Below are positions 1-5,029 of a DNA stretch of 5,029 nucleotides, piece by piece. Numbering within the stretch: position 1 is the stretch's first letter; every line of letters begins with the position of its first letter. The DNA is taken from NCBI GenBank assembly GCA_027082895.1, contig JALWTJ010000289.1:1-5029 (forward strand), read 5' to 3'. The DNA comes from Hyphomicrobiales bacterium. Lineage in GTDB: Bacteria; Pseudomonadota; Alphaproteobacteria; Rhizobiales; Devosiaceae. The notes beneath the pieces are model-generated. The model did not search any database. It was not told where the DNA came from and worked only from the letters and a program-made list of their open reading frames with translations. Position numbers and translations under genes: made by a program.

Positions 1-207
1 ATCAATGATCCGGACAGGGGCATCCAGCCCGTCATGGGCGGCCAGTTGACCCCGGACCGCTTCCCTCTCCCCCAGCAGCGTGATGTGGGCAAGTCCGGAG
101 CGCACGGCCCGGACGGCTGCGGCAACGGTGCGGGGGTCCGTACCCTCCGCCAGAACGATGTGCCGCGGATGCGCCCGTGCCCGCTCCAGCAGGCCTTCAA
201 GCGACAT
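1..207 (-). CDS. pta: Phosphate acetyltransferase, N-terminal part (truncated by window edge)
   Basis: Pta transfers the acetyl group of acetyl phosphate to CoA in the cytoplasm, giving acetyl-CoA and phosphate. Only the first 69 codons are visible, and the gene runs off the left edge with no stop. The protein begins MSLEGLLERARAHPRHIVLA and continues with EGTDPR (residues 21-26), matching the N-terminal pattern of the phosphotransacetylase family (a short basic helix, then IVLxEGxDPR, then AAxxxxxxGLAxxxLLG). The ATG at 207-205 is 7 bases after the xsc stop. A GTG directly before it (210-208) is an in-frame alternative. There is no clear Shine-Dalgarno, so translation is probably coupled to xsc. 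Placement behind xsc fits its role, because Xsc releases acetyl phosphate. The family call rests on the N-terminus and context; the catalytic part is not visible. Confidence 0.88.
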   Translation of the reverse strand, partial: MSLEGLLERARAHPRHIVLAEGTDPRTVAAAVRAVRSGLAHITLLGEREAVRGQLAAHDGLDAPVRIID

Positions 208-214
208 CACGGGG

Positions 215-1993
215 TCAGTCGCCGGTCTGCGAACGCATGTCCGACGCCCGGATCCCGGCCACCTCCACCGGCTTGGTCATGGCATCACGGCGGAACGGCT
301 CACCCATTTCCTGGTTGAGCATCACCTCGATGAACGTGGTCTGGCCCTTTTCCATCTGCGCGCTCACGGCATCGGCCAGTTCCCGCGTCAACTCGTCCAT
401 GGTCCGGGCCACGACACCGGTAACGCCGCACGCCCTGGCAATGCCCGCATAGGAAACGTCAGGGTCCAGTTCGGTGCCCACGAAGTTCTCGTCATACCAA
501 AGGGTAGTATTGCGCTTTTCCGCCCCCCACTGGTAGTTGCGGAAGATGACCATGGTGATCGGGGGCCAGCCATCGCGTCCGCAGGCGGTCATCTCGTTCA
601 TGGAAATGCCGAAGGCCCCGTCCCCGGCAAATCCCACGACCGGGGTGTCCGGCTGTCCGATCTTGGCCCCGATAATGGCGGGCAGGGAATAGCCACACGG
701 CCCGAACAGGCCGGGAGCCAGATATTTGCGGCCTGCCTCGAAGGTGGGATAGGCATTACCGATGGCGCACACATTGCCGATATCCGATGAAATGATGGCG
801 TCGCGGGGCAGGGACGCCTGAATGGCGCGCCACGCCTGGCGGGGCGACATCAGGTCCGGCTGGGCGCTGCGTGCCCTGACGTTCCATGTGGTGCCCGCAT
901 CGTCTTCCTCGTGATCCATGGAAGTCAGGCTCTGGGCCCATTGGGACTTGGTGCGCGCGATCAGGTCCACCCGTTCGGCGCGCCCGGCATCGCCCGCATT
1001 GTCGGAGAGCAGGTCGCAAATCCGTTCCGCCACCTGCCGTGCATCCCCCGCAATGCCGACGCTGACCGGCTTTGTCAGCCCGATCCGGTCCGGGTTGATG
1101 TCCACCTGAATGATCTTTGCAGATGTCGGCCAATAGTCGATTCCGTAGCCGGGCAGGGTGGAAAAGGGGTTGAGACGTGTTCCCAGCGCCAGCACCACGT
1201 CGGCCTTTGCAATCAGTTCCATGGCCGCCCGGGAGCCGTTGTAGCCCAGTGGCCCGGCAAACAGCGGATGGGAGCCGTAAAAGGCATCATTGTGCTGGTA
1301 GCCGCAGCACACGGGCGCATCCAGCCGCTCGGCCAGCGCGCGGGAGGCTTCGATGGCACCCCCGATCACCACCCCGGCCCCGTTCAGGATCACCGGAAAT
1401 GTCGCTTCGGACAGCAGGCGCGCCGCCTCCCGGATTGCTTCGGCACCTCCCGCCGGCCGTTCAAATGTCACGATCTGGGGCAACTCGATGTCGATGACTT
1501 GCGTCCACATGTCCCGCGGAACGTTGATCTGGGCGGGAGCGGACAGCCGTTTTGCCTTGGATATCACCCGGTTGAGCACTTCCGCCATGCGGGAAGGGTC
1601 GCGCACTTCCTCCTGATAGGCCACGCAATCGGCGAACATGCGCATCTGTTCCACTTCCTGGAACCCGCCCTGACCGATGGTCTTGTTGGCCGCCTGCGGC
1701 GTGACCAGCAGCATGGGCGTGTGGTTCCAGTAGGCGGTCTTGACCGGAGTAACCAGATTGGCGATGCCCGGCCCGTTCTGGGCAATGGCAATGGCCATTT
1801 TGCCCGATGCCCGGGTGTAGCCGTCCGTCATCATGCCGGCCGTATATTCGTGCGCCGTGTCCCAGAAGGTGATCCCCGCCTTGGGAAACAGGTCGGAAAT
1901 GGGCATGAAGGCCGATCCGATAATGCCGAAGGCATTGTCGATTCCGTGCATTTGCAGCACTTTGACAAAGGCTTCTTCCGTGGTCATTTTCAT
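215..1993 (-). CDS. xsc: Sulfoacetaldehyde acetyltransferase (ThDP-dependent)
   Basis: Xsc (EC 2.3.3.15) is a cytoplasmic thiamine-diphosphate enzyme that converts sulfoacetaldehyde and phosphate to acetyl phosphate and sulfite, the desulfonation step of taurine and isethionate catabolism. The 592-residue product is full length. It has the three-domain layout of ThDP enzymes: an N-terminal PYR domain with the presumed catalytic glutamate E49 (in AHEYTAGMM), a central domain from roughly residue 190, and a C-terminal PP domain with the cofactor motif GDG at 457-459 and its partner N486 in FRNYQWGAEKRNTTLW. Other stretches typical of alphaproteobacterial Xsc, recalled rather than searched, are AYWNHTPMLLVTPQAA, CCGYQHNDAF, RLNPFSTLPGYGIDYW and EPFRRDAM near the C-terminus. 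I chose the ATG at 1993-1991 because GAGGGAG lies 7 bases upstream and the family starts MKMTTEEAF. An ATG at 2026 would add 11 residues without homology. The gene is followed at 7 bases by pta. Related acetolactate synthases are less likely, given the extensive Xsc-type signature. Confidence 0.96.
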   Translation of the reverse strand: MKMTTEEAFVKVLQMHGIDNAFGIIGSAFMPISDLFPKAGITFWDTAHEYTAGMMTDGYTRASGKMAIAIAQNGPGIANLVTPVKTAYWNHTPMLLVTPQAANKTIGQGGFQEVEQMRMFADCVAYQEEVRDPSRMAEVLNRVISKAKRLSAPAQINVPRDMWTQVIDIELPQIVTFERPAGGAEAIREAARLLSEATFPVILNGAGVVIGGAIEASRALAERLDAPVCCGYQHNDAFYGSHPLFAGPLGYNGSRAAMELIAKADVVLALGTRLNPFSTLPGYGIDYWPTSAKIIQVDINPDRIGLTKPVSVGIAGDARQVAERICDLLSDNAGDAGRAERVDLIARTKSQWAQSLTSMDHEEDDAGTTWNVRARSAQPDLMSPRQAWRAIQASLPRDAIISSDIGNVCAIGNAYPTFEAGRKYLAPGLFGPCGYSLPAIIGAKIGQPDTPVVGFAGDGAFGISMNEMTACGRDGWPPITMVIFRNYQWGAEKRNTTLWYDENFVGTELDPDVSYAGIARACGVTGVVARTMDELTRELADAVSAQMEKGQTTFIEVMLNQEMGEPFRRDAMTKPVEVAGIRASDMRSQTGD

Positions 1994-2000
1994 GGCAAAT

Positions 2001-2007
2001 CTCCCTC
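2001..2007 (-). promoter_or_regulatory. Ribosome binding site of xsc
   Basis: GAGGGAG on the minus strand, 7 bases before the ATG at 1993. It is the strongest Shine-Dalgarno seen at any gene start in the window, and it decides in favour of MKMTTEEAF over the upstream ATG at 2026. Confidence 0.75.
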
Positions 2008-2050
2008 TTTTCCGGTCCGCAGGCAATGTTCTTGCGGCCCGGAAACTGCG

Positions 2051-2060
2051 CGTCCGGACG
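2051..2060. promoter_or_regulatory. 10-base palindrome CGTCCGGACG in the xsc leader
   Basis: A perfect 10-base palindrome lies about 60 bases upstream of the xsc start codon and 16 bases downstream of the candidate -10 element. It could be an operator for a sulfonate-responsive regulator, but in GC-rich DNA a CG-rich palindrome of this length can arise by chance. No regulator gene is present in the window. Confidence 0.2.
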
Positions 2061-2076
2061 GCGAGCTTACGATTCC

Positions 2077-2105
2077 TCTATAGACAAGCGTATCAGCCAA
2101 TCCAA
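2077..2105 (-). promoter_or_regulatory. Candidate sigma-70-type promoter for xsc-pta
   Basis: On the minus strand TTGGAT (2105-2100) and TATAGA (2082-2077) are separated by 17 bases. They match the consensus at three and four of six positions, in an otherwise GC-rich region. The -10 element lies inside the 8-base palindrome TCTATAGA (2077-2084 on the plus strand). The implied leader to the xsc ATG is about 75-80 bases. Position and spacing are right, but the -35 is weak, and this is pattern matching only. Confidence 0.4.
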
Positions 2106-2128
2106 GCGAAATCATTCCATGCCGAATG

Positions 2129-2145
2129 CGCCGGGTTTTCCGGCG
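2129..2145 (-). terminator. GC hairpin after nnrS, possible weak terminator
   Basis: On the minus strand CGCCGG-AAAAC-CCGGCG forms a perfect 6-bp stem with a 5-base loop, 21 bases after the nnrS stop codon. No run of T follows (next bases CATTCGG), so it is not a canonical intrinsic terminator. It may stabilise the nnrS 3' end or slow polymerase. It separates nnrS from the candidate xsc promoter. Confidence 0.35.
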
Positions 2146-2166
2146 TGCGGCGTGCACAAGGAGGGG

Positions 2167-3360
2167 TCAGGCGTGGCGCGGCAGGCGCGGGCGGGTCAGG
2201 ATCGGCAGGTAGATCATGACAAACAGCCCGAAGGCCAGTATCCAGAGAGTGCCGGCCCCGTGCAGCAATCCGGTGCTGGCGGGAAAGAACTCCGCCCCCA
2301 TGCGCAACAATGTTGCCCCGATAACGGACAGGTAGACGAAAAGGATCGGGGGTGTTGCCGTGACCGGGCGGCCCGTATGGCCCAGCGAGGCGCGGGTCAT
2401 CATGGCAATGGTCATGGTGCCGATGGCCCCCGATGTCCAGGCATGGGGAATGGCGGCCGGGCTGAGATAGTCCGGAAGATACGCCTGAAGTCCGGCCATC
2501 AGAAAGCCCAGTGGCACGAACACATAGCCCGCATGCAGCACCCATACCATGGGTTCGCGCAAGGTCTGGACGCCCTGCCAGCGCCCCAGCCGCATCAGGT
2601 GCAGCAGGCCGCAGAACACCAGGGCCAGATGGGCAACAAGGGCATCGGGAAAGATCAGCCAGCCAGCAAGGGACAGGGCGGAAAGGGCCAGGGTCAGCCG
2701 GTCAAAACCGTTGAAGGGGACGGGCAGGGGGTGGCGGCCCTGCCGCGCCAGCCAGTTACGGGTGAAACTGGGCACGACCCTGCCGCCAATGACAGAGATC
2801 AGCATGACGATCAGGGCCACCCCGGAACGGATTGCCGTTCCCTCGTAGGCGTCCCCGTTCAGGGACTGCATATGAAACCAGATGTTGGCGGCAGCCAGCA
2901 GGGCGATGATCAGCAGGATCTTCAGGTTCTTCCGGTTCTGCCCCCCGATGATCTCACGGCCGATCACCGCGCCGAACAGCGGTAGAAAACTTCCCTCGAC
3001 AACAAGGGGGGCCCAGAAGGGCAGGTAGAGGGAAAAGAAGATGACGATACGCCCCAGCACCCACAGGCCGACCAGGGCGGCCGTCGGCCAGCCGGTAATG
3101 GGCATGCGGCCGGTCCAGTTGGGCACAGCCGTCAGGAGGAAACCGGCAATGACCCCGCTGGCATAACCGAAAACCATTTCGTGCATGTGCCAGTCCACCC
3201 CCGCCATGGCGCTGGGAATGTCCAGCCCCATGGCCAGATAGAAAATCCACAGGATCATGGCCAGACCCGCCCACAGACCGGAAAATAGGAAAAACGCCCG
3301 GAAACCGTGGGAGAACAGGAGGGGCCCGGAAAAGCCGCGGATTGCTTGTGATGAGGTCAT
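2167..3360 (-). CDS. nnrS: NnrS family heme/copper membrane protein
   Basis: NnrS proteins are multi-pass inner-membrane proteins reported to bind heme and copper. They are linked to denitrification regulons and to protection against nitric-oxide stress; the biochemical activity is unsettled. The 397-residue product is almost entirely hydrophobic helices, at the usual family length. Family landmarks in order are FSHGFRAFFLFSGLWA (residues 16-31), DWHMHEMVFGYASG (56-69, with candidate metal or heme ligands H58 and H60), AVPNWTGR (78-85), GGRVVPSFTRNWL (192 onward), a histidine in the LHAGYVF segment, HAWTSGAIGTMTIAMMTRAS (starting at H306) and LGHTGRPV with H328. All expected histidines appear present. 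The start is the ATG at 3360-3358. A TTG at 3369 is an in-frame alternative, and neither has a good Shine-Dalgarno. The gene lies between a glycosyltransferase and xsc, with no denitrification gene in view. No FNR/NNR-type box (TTGAT-N4-ATCAA) was seen upstream. Confidence 0.93.
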   Translation of the reverse strand: MTSSQAIRGFSGPLLFSHGFRAFFLFSGLWAGLAMILWIFYLAMGLDIPSAMAGVDWHMHEMVFGYASGVIAGFLLTAVPNWTGRMPITGWPTAALVGLWVLGRIVIFFSLYLPFWAPLVVEGSFLPLFGAVIGREIIGGQNRKNLKILLIIALLAAANIWFHMQSLNGDAYEGTAIRSGVALIVMLISVIGGRVVPSFTRNWLARQGRHPLPVPFNGFDRLTLALSALSLAGWLIFPDALVAHLALVFCGLLHLMRLGRWQGVQTLREPMVWVLHAGYVFVPLGFLMAGLQAYLPDYLSPAAIPHAWTSGAIGTMTIAMMTRASLGHTGRPVTATPPILFVYLSVIGATLLRMGAEFFPASTGLLHGAGTLWILAFGLFVMIYLPILTRPRLPRHA

Positions 3361-3395
3361 GCCAGCCAACGGGGTGTGTCGAAAAGAAAAAGCAT
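3357..3395 (-). other. Possible 12-codon leader ORF overlapping the nnrS start
   Basis: An ATG at 3395-3393 opens a frame encoding MLFLFDTPRWLA. Its TGA stop (3359-3357) overlaps the nnrS ATG (3360-3358) in an ATGA arrangement. The same frame is open further upstream, to an ATG at 3608 inside the end of the glycosyltransferase gene (83 residues in total). Because nnrS has no evident Shine-Dalgarno of its own, a translated leader ending on its start codon could deliver ribosomes by coupling. There is no recognisable protein family and no strong ribosome binding site for the short version, so this may be chance. Confidence 0.25.
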
Positions 3396-3546
3396 CCCGG
3401 CAACCGGCGATCCGGGAACGAAGCCGCCCCCCGTTTCGTGCCGCTTGAGGATGGCTGCCTTTTCGCGCGTGGCCGGGCAGGTGTAAAGGGGGTTTATCGT
3501 CGCATTTGCCTTCCCCGGTGCGGGAGGCCGGGCAAGGGGGTGTGCG
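3361..3546. other. Intergenic region between glycosyltransferase and nnrS
   Basis: This 186-base spacer holds no convincing gene. On the minus strand it contains a partly self-complementary GC stretch just after the glycosyltransferase stop (CCCGG at 3531-3527 with CCGGG at 3517-3513). Close to nnrS it contains the hairpin with T-rich run listed separately. No good -35/-10 pair was seen, so the nnrS promoter is not identified. Confidence 0.5.
3382..3417 (-). terminator. Intrinsic terminator-like hairpin upstream of nnrS
   Basis: On the minus strand TCCCGG (3417-3412) pairs perfectly with CCGGGA (3400-3395) across an 11-base loop. After three bases comes TTTTTCTTTT (3391-3382). A GC stem followed by a T-rich run is the form of a Rho-independent terminator, and it would end transcripts of the glycosyltransferase gene. 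It is only 21 bases from the nnrS ATG, leaving no room for a promoter after it. It could therefore act as an attenuator in an nnrS leader. The stem is short and the loop long, so strength is uncertain. Confidence 0.45.
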
Positions 3547-4857
3547 CTATTGGAAACCGAACCCTGCCGAACGGCTGTTGCGTGCCGGGCGCTGGGCCAA
3601 GGGCACATAATTGTTCATCACCCGCTCGATGTGAAGAATGGCCTTGGCCGGGCCGTTTTCCTGGCTGAGGCTGGATGCCACGTTCAGTGCCGCATCCGCA
3701 TAAGGGGCGTGATGGGACAATTCGTCGAAGGCCCGGGCAAGGATCTGCGGCGTCAGTTTCTTGAGCATGACCGGTTCCGGACCGCACCCCAGCGCATGCA
3801 CGCGCCGCCCCCAATAGGGCTGGTCGATGGCCTGTGGCACGACCATTGTCGGCTTGCCGGCAAACAGGCCCGCCGCGGTGGTTCCCGCCCCCCCGTGATG
3901 CACGACCCCTCCCATGTAGTCGAACAGCTTGTCATGGGGAGCCCGTGAAATCACATAGACATTGTCCGGATAGTCCGTAGCCTCGATGCCGCCCCAGCCG
4001 CTGGCCACCACCACCCGGCCGCCCCACAGCCTTACCGCTTCCTTGAGCAGTTCGGTGTTGCGCTTGGCGCCAAAGGGCATGGAGCCGAACCCCACATAGA
4101 TGGGGGGAGGGCCCGCGTTAAGGAATTCCTCGAATTCTTCGGAAGGTTCCCAGCCCGTCTGGTCGCGCAGGCGCCAGTAGCCGGTGACGATGGCGCTCTT
4201 GGGCCAGTCCCGGGGGCGGGGGGAAACAAGGGGGGAATAGGCATAAAGGGTCACCAGGTTCTTGCCGGTATTGTCCTTGAAGAACCCCCCGCTCTTGCGC
4301 GGCTCCAGCCCCATCAGTTCGCGGCGCAGCCGGTTGCGGGGAAAATCATAATAGGCCTGCTGCATGGCGGTTGCCGCATGGCTGAGCCAGTTCAGGGCGC
4401 GCCCCATGTCCGGCACGTCATAGGTGCAGATGGGGAATTCGCCGGTGGAATTGAGCGGTTGCAGGGCCGTCATGATGGTGGGCACGTCAAGGGCTTCGCC
4501 AATGTCGATGGCAAAGCTGGTATTGATGTTCATGATGATGGCGTCCGCCCCTTGCGCCATGTCCCAGGAATGGCGGGCGGCCTGCTCCACGATGCGCTGC
4601 CCCTGCTGCAACAGTGCCGGGAAGTTGACCAGCACGTTTTCCCCCACATGCTCGAACTTGGACTGTTGCAGGAAGGAACGGATATTGCTGCCAAGGCTGT
4701 GAAACTCCAGTCCCAGGTCACCGACTTCCGTTTCGAAATCCGCCGGCGCACCGATGACCACCGAGTAGCCACGCGCCTTCAACTCCAGCGCAAGCGCCAG
4801 ATAGGGCTGAACATCACCCCGTGTCCCGATGGTAGAAATCGCAATGCGTTTGCTCAT
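3547..4857 (-). CDS. GT1-family glycosyltransferase (UGT/sterol-glucosyltransferase-like)
   Basis: This is a GT-B fold glycosyltransferase, expected to be cytoplasmic or attached to the inner membrane face, moving a sugar from a nucleotide donor to a small or lipid acceptor. The 436-residue product starts with a Rossmann strand and the GTRGDVQPYLAL motif (residues 11-22), typical of the glycosyltransferase-28 N-terminal domain found in sterol and lipid glucosyltransferases. The C-terminal domain has PIYVGFGSMPFG, then APHDKLFDYMGGVVHHGGAGTT ending in the donor-phosphate motif (H320 to T327), and the sugar-contacting pair D345-Q346 in AIDQPYWG. No signal peptide or membrane segment is seen. 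I start at the ATG 4857-4855 because the fold begins directly after it (MSKRIAIS). An ATG at 4890 would add MRPKGRKTQSV and has a weak GGAA upstream, so it remains possible. The acceptor is unknown: hopanoid, sterol, polyketide and glycolipid are all compatible, and neighbours give no clue. The gene ends in TAG. Confidence 0.9.
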   Translation of the reverse strand: MSKRIAISTIGTRGDVQPYLALALELKARGYSVVIGAPADFETEVGDLGLEFHSLGSNIRSFLQQSKFEHVGENVLVNFPALLQQGQRIVEQAARHSWDMAQGADAIIMNINTSFAIDIGEALDVPTIMTALQPLNSTGEFPICTYDVPDMGRALNWLSHAATAMQQAYYDFPRNRLRRELMGLEPRKSGGFFKDNTGKNLVTLYAYSPLVSPRPRDWPKSAIVTGYWRLRDQTGWEPSEEFEEFLNAGPPPIYVGFGSMPFGAKRNTELLKEAVRLWGGRVVVASGWGGIEATDYPDNVYVISRAPHDKLFDYMGGVVHHGGAGTTAAGLFAGKPTMVVPQAIDQPYWGRRVHALGCGPEPVMLKKLTPQILARAFDELSHHAPYADAALNVASSLSQENGPAKAILHIERVMNNYVPLAQRPARNSRSAGFGFQ

Positions 4858-4924
4858 GACCGACTGTGTTTTCCGCCCTTTTGGCCGCATGGTTCCGTCT
4901 GCTGCGGAGCCTGTGCAGCGCCAG

Positions 4925-4954
4925 ACTTTACTTCTTCCGTCCCCTCAAGGGCAA
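4925..4954 (-). promoter_or_regulatory. Tentative promoter for the glycosyltransferase gene
   Basis: On the minus strand TTGCCC (4954-4949) and TAAAGT (4930-4925) are 18 bases apart, each matching the sigma-70 consensus at four of six positions. TAAAGT lies in the only A/T-richer patch of this spacer, about 70 bases before the ATG at 4857 and 35 before the one at 4890. This is pattern matching only. Confidence 0.3.
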
Positions 4955-4982
4955 GTCCCCCGAACGAAGGGCATCCCGCCTG

Positions 4983-5000
4983 CTGTCCGCGTGGGGACAG
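4983..5000. repeat. Inverted repeat CTGTCC-N6-GGACAG
   Basis: A perfect 6-bp inverted repeat with a 6-base loop (GCGTGG on the plus strand) lies upstream of the candidate glycosyltransferase promoter. No T run follows on either strand, so it does not look like an intrinsic terminator. It could be a regulator site or a chance structure. Confidence 0.3.
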
Positions 5001-5029
5001 GGGCCGGAGGGCGCCCGCATGTTGCCCGG

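Larger units (their letters stand above)
4891..5029. other. Upstream region of the glycosyltransferase gene
   Basis: The last 139 bases contain no supportable gene on either strand. They hold a tentative promoter and a small inverted repeat, listed separately. What lies to the right is outside the window. Confidence 0.5.

Noticed and set aside
80..790. Plus-strand open frame (236 codons) opposite the ends of xsc and pta
   Set aside because: It spans the junction of two recognised minus-strand genes and has no family resemblance.
1994..2026. Upstream ATG at 2026 giving an 11-residue longer Xsc
   Set aside because: The strong Shine-Dalgarno GAGGGAG lies inside this extension and serves the ATG at 1993, where the family's usual N-terminus begins.
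911..2083. Long plus-strand open frame (390 codons) opposite xsc
   Set aside because: It lies antisense to a full-length, well-conserved xsc. Its translation has no recognisable domain and is rich in H, G, R and P, as expected for an antisense shadow in GC-rich DNA.
2026..2985. Plus-strand open frame (319 codons) opposite nnrS
   Set aside because: The product is highly polar and rich in Q, G, D and H, with no domain. It mirrors the hydrophobic codons of nnrS on the other strand, so it is a shadow frame.
3361..3549. The glycosyltransferase and nnrS are in the same frame, with only the TAG at 3549-3547 and no further stop between them
   Set aside because: A stop-free run of about 60 codons is not rare at this GC content. 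The spacer translation shows no domain, and stop-codon readthrough to a fusion has no supporting signal.
4983..5000. Inverted repeat considered as a terminator of a gene to the right
   Set aside because: There is no T run on either strand after the stem, and no gene end is visible nearby.

Overview
The window is about 5 kb of GC-rich DNA. All credible genes lie on the minus strand, so the biological order runs from high to low coordinates. Gene density, GC-rich third codon positions and the type of Xsc protein suggest an alphaproteobacterium. An acetic-acid-bacterium-like (Acetobacteraceae) source is my guess, not something the sequence proves.

Layout in transcription order: (1) 5029-4891 is a non-coding stretch with a tentative promoter and a small inverted repeat. 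(2) 4857-3547 encodes a GT1-type glycosyltransferase with the GTRGDVQPYLAL and HHGGAGTT motifs. (3) 3546-3361 is a 186-base spacer. Near its end, a GC hairpin followed by a T-rich run sits just ahead of nnrS, and a short overlapping reading frame stops on the nnrS start codon. (4) 3360-2167 encodes NnrS, a multi-pass heme/copper membrane protein of the nitric-oxide-linked family. (5) 2166-1994 is a 173-base spacer with a hairpin, a candidate promoter, a palindrome and a strong Shine-Dalgarno for the next gene. (6) 1993-215 is xsc, sulfoacetaldehyde acetyltransferase. (7) 207-1 is the N-terminal part of a phosphate acetyltransferase (pta), cut by the window edge.

The clearest functional unit is xsc-pta, separated by 7 bases. 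Xsc cleaves sulfoacetaldehyde with phosphate to acetyl phosphate and sulfite, and Pta converts acetyl phosphate to acetyl-CoA. This is the end of taurine, isethionate or other C2-sulfonate catabolism. The upstream enzymes that make sulfoacetaldehyde, the sulfonate transporter and the sulfite exporter are not in the window. NnrS and the glycosyltransferase have no known link to this pathway. I see no RNA genes, mobile elements or CRISPR arrays. No gene here is of an undescribed kind; the most unusual stretch is the leader region of nnrS.
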